Of a stretch of 57,545 nt of DNA, positions 38,951 to 46,591 are shown in pieces. This DNA comes from Methyloprofundus sp. (lineage in GTDB: Bacteria; Pseudomonadota; Gammaproteobacteria; Methylococcales; Methylomonadaceae), in assembly GCA_014859465.1 (NCBI GenBank), contig JACUUF010000010.1:1-57545 (forward strand), read 5' to 3'. The notes beneath the pieces are model-generated. The model saw nothing but the letters and a program-made list of their open reading frames with translations. It ran no database searches and had not been told where the DNA came from. The translations under genes were made by a program, and so were the position numbers. Position 1 is the stretch's first letter. Each line of letters opens with the position of its first letter.

Positions 38951-40411
38951 ATGAAACTAAAGAGTAAACGCCTTATTACCGGCCTATTATTACTGAATGC
39001 AGTATTCAGTAATGCCATTGCTGATGATCAACTGCGCTTGCCTGATATGGGCGATTCAACCGGCACTTTAATTTCCCCACAACAAGAAAAGGCGCTGGGC
39101 GAATCATTCTTTCGTAGCATACGCGCACAGCTGGATATAAGTTACGACTCCGATATTCAAAACTACATTCAATATCTTGGCCAAACTTTAGTGGCTAATA
39201 GCGACAACCCTAACCAAGCCTTTTACTTTTTTGTCGTACTTTCAGATGATATTAATGCTTTTGCTGGTCCTGGTGGCTTTATCGGCATCAATTCCGGTTT
39301 AATTTTAAATAGTGAATCAGAAAGTGAATTAGCCTCAGTAATCGCACATGAAATTGCCCATGTTACGCAACGCCATATTTATCGTGCTTATGAAGCCAGC
39401 AGTCGCATGTCATTACCTGCCGCAGCGGCAATGATAGCCGCGATTATTGTCGCCACTCAAGCACCTGACGTTGGCATAGGTGCGCTATCAGCGATACAAG
39501 CAGGTAGCATACAGATGCAAATTAACTTTACCCGCGACAACGAACAAGAAGCAGATAGAATTGGCTTAAAGACCTTAGTACGCGCTAATTTTGATCCGCG
39601 TAGCATGCCCATATTTTTTGAAAGATTACAACAAGCAAGCCGTTATTATGGAGCAGGTGCACCTGAATTTTTACGCACCCATCCAATCACTACATCGCGG
39701 ATAGCTGACACACGCGGCCGAGCAGAAACCTATCCTTACCGCCAAGTACCTAACTCACAAGACTATCTGCTAACAAAAGCAAAATTGCACGTATCCAGCA
39801 AACAAAGCTCACTAAAAGACCTAATTACTTACTTTCAAGCACAAATTGAACAAGGCACGGCAGAGCAACGCGCTGCGATGCAATATGGTCTTGGACTGAG
39901 CTATTTAAAACAACAAAAATCCAACCAAGCTGAAAGCATTTTCCTAAACCTCAACAAACTCTACCCAAAACAAGTGCATTACCTAACTGCCTTGGCCCAA
40001 GTTTCAGTAGAGAAGCAAGATTTTGCAAACGCCAAGGATTTATATTTAAAACTACAACAGCAATTCCCAAATAATCCCGACTTCAAATTTGAGTATATTG
40101 CTATTTTGCTTAAGTCTGACCAAGTACAACAAGCCTTACAACTGCTTAAATTAATCCCTTATGAAAACCAGCAGCACCCTCGCTATTATCTACTACTAGC
40201 GCAAAGCTATGGCAAGCTAAATCAAGCGGTAAACTTACATCGCTATATGGCCGAATATTACTATTCAATTGGCCAGACCGATAGTGCCATTGTGCAAATA
40301 AAATTAGCGCAAAAAGCAAAAGACCTGAATTTCTATCTCTCCTCAATACTAGAAGATCGCTTAAATTTCTTTATTGCTGAGACGCTCGCCCTTAAAGAAC
40401 TACAAAAATAA
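38951..40411 (+). CDS. Periplasmic M48 metalloprotease with TPR tail (BepA-like)
   Basis: 486-aa exported protein: signal peptide about 1-25, M48 protease domain with zinc motif HEIAH (133-137) and third ligand in DNEQEADRIG, then a C-terminal TPR region (about 300-470). This matches BepA (YfgC), which assists LptD and BamA assembly or degrades misfolded forms. Transcribed divergently from the TusD-like gene. Confidence 0.9.
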   Translation: MKLKSKRLITGLLLLNAVFSNAIADDQLRLPDMGDSTGTLISPQQEKALGESFFRSIRAQLDISYDSDIQNYIQYLGQTLVANSDNPNQAFYFFVVLSDDINAFAGPGGFIGINSGLILNSESESELASVIAHEIAHVTQRHIYRAYEASSRMSLPAAAAMIAAIIVATQAPDVGIGALSAIQAGSIQMQINFTRDNEQEADRIGLKTLVRANFDPRSMPIFFERLQQASRYYGAGAPEFLRTHPITTSRIADTRGRAETYPYRQVPNSQDYLLTKAKLHVSSKQSSLKDLITYFQAQIEQGTAEQRAAMQYGLGLSYLKQQKSNQAESIFLNLNKLYPKQVHYLTALAQVSVEKQDFANAKDLYLKLQQQFPNNPDFKFEYIAILLKSDQVQQALQLLKLIPYENQQHPRYYLLLAQSYGKLNQAVNLHRYMAEYYYSIGQTDSAIVQIKLAQKAKDLNFYLSSILEDRLNFFIAETLALKELQK

Positions 40412-40444
40412 CTCTCCTCTTATAGCTACCCAGACCCTTTCATT

Positions 40445-41329
40445 ATGACTACAAAGACTCCCCGCTACACTTTAGGTTTTATCGGCATCGGTTTAATGGG
40501 CGAACCCATGACCTTACGCTTATTAGCGGCTGGTTATACGGTTAACGTCTGGAATCGCAGTCCAGAAAAGCTACAGAGCGTAACGGAGGCTGGCGCTAAA
40601 GTGCAAACTAATATTGCAAACTTAGTAAAGTATTCAGATATTATTCTACTGTGCCTTGCCGATAGCCCGATCGTCGAGCAAATTGTCATTGAGCATATTC
40701 TTGCCCATGGCAACAAAGACAAATTATTAATCGACCTATCCAGTACTCACCCTGACATAACCAAGCAACTGGCAAAACGCTTACAAGCGAGTTGTGCAAT
40801 GGCTTGGGTTGATGCCCCAGTGTCAGGCGGCGTTGCCGGTGCTATAAATGGCACACTCGCCATTATGGCGGGTGGCTCAGAAAAATCTGTGACTATCGCC
40901 CGCGAAATATTAAAACCGCTGTATGCTCAACTGACCCATATGGGTGATGTGGGTAGTGGGCAAATAACGAAAGTGTGCAATCAAATGATTGTCAGCTGCA
41001 ATGTCTTGGTTATTGCGGAAATGATGGCTCTAGCCGAAAAGTCAGGTGTTGATGCCAATAAAATCGCCAGTGCTTTAGCCGGTGGTTTTGCTGATTCAAA
41101 ACCCTTACAAATTGTTGCCCCAGAAATGGCAAGTGCCAGCTTTACCCCCGTAAAATGGCGCGTTAAGACCTTACTTAAAGACCTTAATATGGCCACTGAT
41201 TTGGCCAAAACACACACTAGCGCGACCCCGATGTCAGCATTAGCTGAACAACTCATGCAATTACATGGCAGTCATGGCTTTTTAGAGCAAGATCCCGCCA
41301 CTTTAATAAAGCTTTATAAACCAGACTAA
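40445..41329 (+). CDS. 3-hydroxyisobutyrate dehydrogenase-family NAD(P) oxidoreductase
   Basis: 294-aa beta-hydroxyacid dehydrogenase. Rossmann motif GFIGIGLMGEPMT (residues about 10-22), DAPVSGGVAGAINGTLAIMAGG (substrate-binding, about 121-142) and the catalytic lysine in GQITKVCNQM (about 178). Candidates are tartronate semialdehyde reductase (GlxR/GarR), HIBADH and succinic semialdehyde reductase. Sequence alone does not decide the substrate. It lies 33 bp after the M48 gene. Confidence 0.85.
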   Translation: MTTKTPRYTLGFIGIGLMGEPMTLRLLAAGYTVNVWNRSPEKLQSVTEAGAKVQTNIANLVKYSDIILLCLADSPIVEQIVIEHILAHGNKDKLLIDLSSTHPDITKQLAKRLQASCAMAWVDAPVSGGVAGAINGTLAIMAGGSEKSVTIAREILKPLYAQLTHMGDVGSGQITKVCNQMIVSCNVLVIAEMMALAEKSGVDANKIASALAGGFADSKPLQIVAPEMASASFTPVKWRVKTLLKDLNMATDLAKTHTSATPMSALAEQLMQLHGSHGFLEQDPATLIKLYKPD

Positions 41330-41722
41330 AGATCCGCGCTCATTATGTCGAGATTATTCTATACATACTCCTAAGCGATAATTCCCTGCCTAAGCAGGGG
41401 CTCCTAGTATTGGAAATACTTAAATCCAGTCCCAAATATAACTGGCAGGCAGCACCCTATTATCTTTTGTCAGCTAAATCACAAAAAAGTAAGTCTTTGT
41501 TTTTGAGCATTATTTTCGAGACGATACTATTTTTTTTGCTAAATCATTTTTTTTGATGGACAGTCTTTATTTTTTTGATGTAAACTCTGCACCACTTGAG
41601 GGATTTAAGGCAATAATAACAAGGAAAAAAAGGAAAATAAACTTAACAAATAAAAAAAATAAATAAGTTTATCAAAGGAATAGAACGCATAAATAATAAC
41701 AATAATAAAGTACAAAAAAATT

Positions 41723-41747
41723 AAAACCCGCTTAACGCGGGTTTTTT
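41723..41747. terminator. Bidirectional intrinsic terminator
   Basis: AAAACCCGC (41723-41731) pairs with GCGGGTTTT (41737-41745), followed by TTTTTT on the plus strand and T-rich sequence on the minus strand. Nothing annotated on the plus strand ends close to it; the nearest gene stops about 390 bp before. Confidence 0.8.
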
Positions 41748-41772
41748 ATTGTCTATTCTTTTCTGCGCAAGC

Positions 41773-41813
41773 TAAAAGCGCACCAATCACGACTCAGTGC
41801 GCTTTTATTTTTA
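41773..41813. terminator. Terminator of the TonB-dependent receptor gene
   Basis: An 11-bp perfect stem, 41773-41783 with 41797-41807 (TAAAAGCGCAC and partner), 12 bp past the receptor stop. The plus-strand tail is richer in T than the minus-strand one. Confidence 0.65.
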
Positions 41814-41818
41814 AACAA

Positions 41819-44131
41819 CTAAAAAGTTAGCTTAACCCCGCCCCAGCCCGCTCTAGGCGCACTAACTCCAACAAAACGAGTACTTCTCTCATCAATCCCT
41901 AAACCTTCTAGCACATCTCCCGTCTCGCCATACATACCAAAATTATTATATTTCTCGTCAAAGACATTATCCAAACGCCCAAAGATCGTAAAATGCTCAT
42001 TAAAGCGATATTCAGTATGTAAATTTACCACCGTATAACCTTTTAATGGTGTATCTAGGTTCGCTTCATCACCACGCAAAAACTGCTCACCATTAAAAAA
42101 TACATTCATACCGATAGTCCAGCTTTCTAAGACATCCACATCAGTCGCAAATTTCACAATATGATTAGCAATACCAGGTATCCGATCACCTTTATTAACC
42201 TGCGTATCTCCTCCGGCGTCAGCACTTGGGTGATTGGGACTATGAGAAACATAAGGCGTCAAAAAAGTCGCATCAATATAAGAGTAGTTTAAGGACATGC
42301 GCCAGCGATCAAAAAATGCCGTTGACAAGCCTAGCTCAACACCTTGTCTTTGTGTCTTGCCAACATTGGCAAAATATCCCGCACTATTGGCACTACCGGC
42401 ACTCTGGAAAATAATATCATTATGATTCACCGTATTAAAATAACCCACATTCCAGTTAATTCGACCGTCTAAGATATTGTCAAAACGCCCTCTAAATCCA
42501 GCTTCCCACGTTTTAGCAACGACTTGCTCTAACGGTGGATCAGCAATAAAGGCATTCGGTAATTTACAAGGATCTTCAGGATCTGCACAACTCAACTCCA
42601 TAGGTGTTGGCACACGCGAAGACTCGCTGTAGCCACCATAAAAATTAAACTCAGGCATAAAAGCATAGGTTAGACCTGCTGCGGGATTAAAGCGATCAAA
42701 CTTATGATTGCCTGTTAGTTTTGGATTACCGCCTCTATCCTGCATATCGATTTCTACATGGTTATAGCGCCCTGAAACACTGACAGCCAATTGTTCAGTA
42801 ACATTAAACACATCACTAAAAAACAAGCCAATAGAATGCGTTTGCGTGTCTAAACGGACTCGTGACTCATCAGCAAAAATACCTGACCCATCTACTCCAC
42901 GATTTTCTGTCAATGAACCCAGTTCCGTATCCGCGCTATAATTGGCATTGCCTAAATCATAGCTCGTTCCGATAACAAACTGATTTTTATGCCCCATAAT
43001 GGCCTGATTAAAAGCGGTTTGTAAGGCAATACCAAAAGACCATTGCTTGGTTTTAGAGGTATTTAAAGTACCGCCCTCAACAGCATCGTCAGCCAATACC
43101 TGATTACCATGAATATCCTCAACGACCTCATCACCCCCTTCTTCACACAATAAATTAGGATTAGCATCACAAGCGCCAAACTCACTACCATCGCCATTTA
43201 AAGTAGCAACATTATTACTACGATAATAAGTATTAGCGACTAATTCCACATGATCATTCAGCCATAAGTTACCATCTAAAGCAGCCAAAAAGAATTCATT
43301 GCTGGTCTTATCTGGATGCGTAAAAACAGCTTTACGATTAATCGCTTCAAGCTCAACTGGAAGCGCACCATTGCCGATTAAACTGGTATCCGCGCCTGCC
43401 AAGGTTAAATTGAGCTGCCCCGCATCACCTTTCCAACTAAAGGTTCCTAGGCCATTAAAGGCTTGACTAGGCGAATAATCACGCCAGCCATCTTCTTGGA
43501 AATGTTGTAAATCCAGAAAATAAGCAAACTCACCATTATTCCAACCACTGCTAATCTCTTCCGTATGCCGCCCCCAAGATCCGCCGCTAACAGTCAAACT
43601 ATGCTCTGGCGCAGTAAAGCCGGTTTTCGTTTTTAAGGCAATAGCACCACCTAAGCTATTTAAGCCATAAGCAGGGTTAGATCCAGATTGCAAACTCATG
43701 GTATCAATTGCCCCTTTCGGAATTAAGTCCCAATGCACATTATCGCCAAAAGCCTCATTAAAACGCACACCATTCATATAAATAGATAAACCTTGCGGTA
43801 AACCCATTAAAGGCGACACAGTAAAACCACGATATTGCACATCCGGCTGCAAGGGATTATTTTGCGCATCATTAACCGTGACACTGCCCATATATTGATT
43901 CATATAATCCGCAACCGAAATACCTTGAGCTTTAGCCAAATCTTCAGCCGTCATCACCTGAATATTAGCCGGCACCTTATCAGCGCTAATAGCCGCACCT
44001 AAAGGTGTCGTATTAACCACACTAAAAGGCTCCAACTCAATAAGCTGTTGTTTCAGCTCGTCTTCAGCCGCATAAACATTGCTTAGCGTCATCAAAGAAA
44101 GCACACTATAGGGAATAATTTTCTTGATCAT
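41819..44131 (-). CDS. TonB-dependent outer membrane receptor
   Basis: 770-aa receptor. Signal peptide about 1-21 (ends VYAA); plug domain about 45-160 (KVPANIQVMTAEDL, GVRFNEAFGDNVHWD); then a 22-strand-type beta barrel ending in the aromatic C-terminus VKLTF typical of outer membrane proteins. A cysteine-bearing, acidic extracellular-loop insertion (near 345-375, CDANPNLLCEEGGDE) is notable. Substrate is unknown; the plug looks like the FecA/general siderophore class. No TonB-ExbBD or regulator genes are beside it. In methanotrophs copper or iron carriers are both plausible. Confidence 0.88.
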   Translation of the reverse strand: MIKKIIPYSVLSLMTLSNVYAAEDELKQQLIELEPFSVVNTTPLGAAISADKVPANIQVMTAEDLAKAQGISVADYMNQYMGSVTVNDAQNNPLQPDVQYRGFTVSPLMGLPQGLSIYMNGVRFNEAFGDNVHWDLIPKGAIDTMSLQSGSNPAYGLNSLGGAIALKTKTGFTAPEHSLTVSGGSWGRHTEEISSGWNNGEFAYFLDLQHFQEDGWRDYSPSQAFNGLGTFSWKGDAGQLNLTLAGADTSLIGNGALPVELEAINRKAVFTHPDKTSNEFFLAALDGNLWLNDHVELVANTYYRSNNVATLNGDGSEFGACDANPNLLCEEGGDEVVEDIHGNQVLADDAVEGGTLNTSKTKQWSFGIALQTAFNQAIMGHKNQFVIGTSYDLGNANYSADTELGSLTENRGVDGSGIFADESRVRLDTQTHSIGLFFSDVFNVTEQLAVSVSGRYNHVEIDMQDRGGNPKLTGNHKFDRFNPAAGLTYAFMPEFNFYGGYSESSRVPTPMELSCADPEDPCKLPNAFIADPPLEQVVAKTWEAGFRGRFDNILDGRINWNVGYFNTVNHNDIIFQSAGSANSAGYFANVGKTQRQGVELGLSTAFFDRWRMSLNYSYIDATFLTPYVSHSPNHPSADAGGDTQVNKGDRIPGIANHIVKFATDVDVLESWTIGMNVFFNGEQFLRGDEANLDTPLKGYTVVNLHTEYRFNEHFTIFGRLDNVFDEKYNNFGMYGETGDVLEGLGIDERSTRFVGVSAPRAGWGGVKLTF

Positions 44132-44345
44132 ATCTTATTTTAATTATTAGTATTAATGCACAAAATTCTAGTATTTATAAGCCTGGAAAAATATAGGAAT
44201 TTTTCCTGTTCTTACTATTGATTAATTGCCATAAAAAATAACAGCAAAAAGTCCTTTTTAATTATAAAATAAGCGCCATAATCTCTCGTATTAGTAAACA
44301 CTAAACCTGGGCATACAAACTAACCACAGCTAATTCAAAATCATC

Positions 44346-44753
44346 ATGAATCAAGAGACTATTAAACTCATCACCGACTACTATGCCGCTTTTAACTCAG
44401 GCGATATGGATACTTTTTTAAGCCTACTCACTGACGATGTTATTCATGACATCAACCAAGGCGAACGCCAAGTAGGCAAAGAGGCGTTTAAACAATTTAT
44501 GCAAGTCATGAACACCAGCTACAAAGAAGAGTTAGTTGATATGGTGATTATGAGCACCCCAGACGGCTCACGCGGTGCCGCTGAATTTGTCGTTTTAGGT
44601 GAATACTTAAAAGCAGATCAAGGTCTACCGGATGCGCAAGGTCAAAAATATCGCCTACCTGCCGGCGCTTTTTTTGCAATTCGCGCCAATAAAGTAGCGC
44701 GTATCACTAATTACTACAATCTTGAAGATTGGATCGCACAAGTTAGTGAATAA
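44346..44753 (+). CDS. NTF2-like / SnoaL-fold protein
   Basis: 135-aa small alpha+beta-barrel protein of the NTF2-like family (ketosteroid isomerase / SnoaL type), opening ETIKLITDYYAAFNSGDMDTFLSLLTDDVIHDIN, the usual helix and first strand. The reaction cannot be predicted. A hairpin with a GTGCTTTAGCCCGC stem follows the stop. Confidence 0.78.
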   Translation: MNQETIKLITDYYAAFNSGDMDTFLSLLTDDVIHDINQGERQVGKEAFKQFMQVMNTSYKEELVDMVIMSTPDGSRGAAEFVVLGEYLKADQGLPDAQGQKYRLPAGAFFAIRANKVARITNYYNLEDWIAQVSE

Positions 44754-44781
44754 CTGATTTTCAATTACAAAAGGTAGGACA

Positions 44782-44827
44782 GTGCTTTAGCCCGCTTTTT
44801 TGTATTTTAAAAGGCGGGCTAAAGCAC
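44782..44827. repeat. REP-like inverted repeat between NTF2-like and GNAT genes
   Basis: GTGCTTTAGCCCGC (44782-44795) is perfectly inverted at 44814-44827. An 18-nt T/A-rich loop lies between. The preceding GTAGGAC (44774-44780) recalls the head of the other two palindromes in this region. Confidence 0.7.
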
Positions 44828-44873
44828 CTCCACTCTCACCGTTAGATTAAAAACGACCGAAAAACCTCTCATC

Positions 44874-45470
44874 ATGCCGAAAAACATCCAAATACAGCGC
44901 TGTTCTGGCCCTAGTCTACAAAAACACCTTGCCGACCTTGCCCAACTGCGTATTGAAGTCTTCCGTGATTTCCCTTACCTCTACGATGGCGACCTCGCTT
45001 ACGAAGAAAGCTATCTACAAACTTATATACAATGCCCCGCAGCGGTCATCGTCTTAGCATTAGACGGCGATAAAATCATCGGCGCATCTACAGGCATACC
45101 TTTAGAACATGAATCTGAAGCATTTCAACGACCCTTTATTGAGCACAACTACTCACCTAAACAGGTTTTCTACTGTGCCGAATCGGTATTAAAAAAGGAA
45201 TATCGCGGTTTAGGTATTGGCGTACGCTTTTTTGAAGAACGCGAAGCGCATGCACGCGAACTAGGGAAATTTGATTACTACAGCTTTTGTTGCGTACAAC
45301 GCGATGCAGACCATCCACTGCGCCCAACGAATTATGTGCCCTTAGATAAATTCTGGAATAAACGCGGCTATACCAAGCATCCAGAACTGTGGACTACGTA
45401 TGATTGGAAAGATCTAGGCGACAGCGAACAAAGCAGTAAAAAATTAGTTTTTTGGTTAAAAAAAGTTTAG
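44874..45470 (+). CDS. GNAT-family N-acetyltransferase
   Basis: 198-aa GNAT protein: IRVEVFRDFPYLYDGD-type start (about 25-40), the acetyl-CoA loop in KKEYRGLGIGVRFFEERE (about 105-122) and FDYYSFCCVQR. In several bacteria this type is fused to, or adjacent to, a carbon-nitrogen hydrolase; here a nitrilase-family gene follows in the same orientation 182 bp later. Substrate unknown. Confidence 0.82.
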   Translation: MPKNIQIQRCSGPSLQKHLADLAQLRIEVFRDFPYLYDGDLAYEESYLQTYIQCPAAVIVLALDGDKIIGASTGIPLEHESEAFQRPFIEHNYSPKQVFYCAESVLKKEYRGLGIGVRFFEEREAHARELGKFDYYSFCCVQRDADHPLRPTNYVPLDKFWNKRGYTKHPELWTTYDWKDLGDSEQSSKKLVFWLKKV

Positions 45471-45515
45471 GCACTAAATATGTCATTATTTCGCTAGAGC
45501 AGCTTGAGAGTATTT

Positions 45516-45539
45516 GTGGGAGCGGCTTCTAGCCGCGAC
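45516..45539. repeat. REP element between GNAT and nitrilase-family genes
   Basis: GTGGGAGCGGCTTCTAGCCGCGAC with stem GCGGCT/AGCCGC. Very close to the pseudomonad/gamma REP consensus GTGGGAGCGG. Confidence 0.78.
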
Positions 45540-45652
45540 TTATATAACAAAACCTATTAAATAAACAGGCTACCAACTTAAGACGGAGCATACTGAATAT
45601 GGTAGCGCCGCATTAAAATGGTAACCAATAAACACCATATAAAATACCAAAA

Positions 45653-46525
45653 ATGACCAGCAAGCACCAACTCCGAATAGCCAGCGCCCAATACGATATT
45701 AGCGAACTGCACAACTGGCAAGAATACGTCAGCAAAATTAAACAATGGGTTAACGACGCTGTTGAACATAACAGCCAGATGTTACTTTTCCCTGAGTATT
45801 ACAGCATGGAGCTGGTGTCATTATTTGATGCTGCAACCCGCAAAGATTTACAAAAACAACTCTTTGCCCTACAAACACTACATGACGATTTTCTGACTTT
45901 ATATCAAGAACTCGCGCAAAAGCACCAACTTCTTATACAAGCCGGCACCTTTCCTGTCTTACAAGAAAAGCAAACGTTTCATAACCGTGCTTATTTATTT
46001 TACCCAGACGGGCACTACGAATTTCAAGACAAACTGCAAATGACGCGCTTTGAGAATGAACAGTGGCAAATTACTGCCGGTGAGGAAATTAAAGTCTTTG
46101 ACACCGATTATGGAAAAATAGCCATTAATGTCTGCTACGACAGTGAATTTCCTCTTATCGCGCGCAAACAGGTGGAAATGGGCGCCAACCTAATCTTAGC
46201 CCCGAGCTGTACCGATACGCTAGCTGGTTATCATCGCGTGCGTATAGGCTGTCAAGCGCGCGCCTTAGAAAATCAATGCTATGTCGTACAATCCCCAACA
46301 GTCGGCAATGCGCCGTGGTCTGAAGCCGTGGATGTTAATATTGGCGCAGCGGCAATTTATACACCGGTAGATTATGACTTTCCTGATGATGGCATACTCG
46401 CCATGGGTGAATTAAACCAAGCGCAATGGGTCTATGCTGATTTAGATTTACAGAGTATTGAAAAAATACGCACAACGGGGCAAGTGTTTAACTATAGAGA
46501 TTGGGATGGGCAATTTAGACTGTAA
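45653..46525 (+). CDS. Carbon-nitrogen hydrolase (nitrilase superfamily)
   Basis: 290-aa amidase-like enzyme. The catalytic triad is complete: E48 (LLFPEYYS), K127 (FQDKLQMTRFE) and C161 (INVCYDSEFP). The family includes amidases and carbamoylases. The upstream GNAT and this enzyme are fused in some genomes, so they may act on one substrate. No strong Shine-Dalgarno precedes the ATG. Confidence 0.88.
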   Translation: MTSKHQLRIASAQYDISELHNWQEYVSKIKQWVNDAVEHNSQMLLFPEYYSMELVSLFDAATRKDLQKQLFALQTLHDDFLTLYQELAQKHQLLIQAGTFPVLQEKQTFHNRAYLFYPDGHYEFQDKLQMTRFENEQWQITAGEEIKVFDTDYGKIAINVCYDSEFPLIARKQVEMGANLILAPSCTDTLAGYHRVRIGCQARALENQCYVVQSPTVGNAPWSEAVDVNIGAAAIYTPVDYDFPDDGILAMGELNQAQWVYADLDLQSIEKIRTTGQVFNYRDWDGQFRL

Positions 46526-46591
46526 AACAAAACCACTTGAATAAAAACAAAAGCGGCAATATAGCCTTGTCGCCTCTTATAAAGAAGCGAC

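Larger units (their letters stand above)
41330..41818. other. 489-bp AT-rich non-coding region
   Basis: No frame of 60 codons. Contains adjacent hairpins CCCTGC/GCAGGG (41384-41399) and AGTATT/AATACT (41406-41420), T-rich tracts with a repeated TTTTTTTGATG near 41550 and 41570, an 8-bp stem TAAACTTA/TAAGTTTA (41638-41671) and two terminator-like hairpins. An unannotated small RNA ending at one of these is possible. Confidence 0.5.

Noticed and set aside
44132..44345. Cobalamin or other riboswitch ahead of the TonB receptor
   Set aside because: No B12-box or other riboswitch core could be seen in the 214-bp leader.
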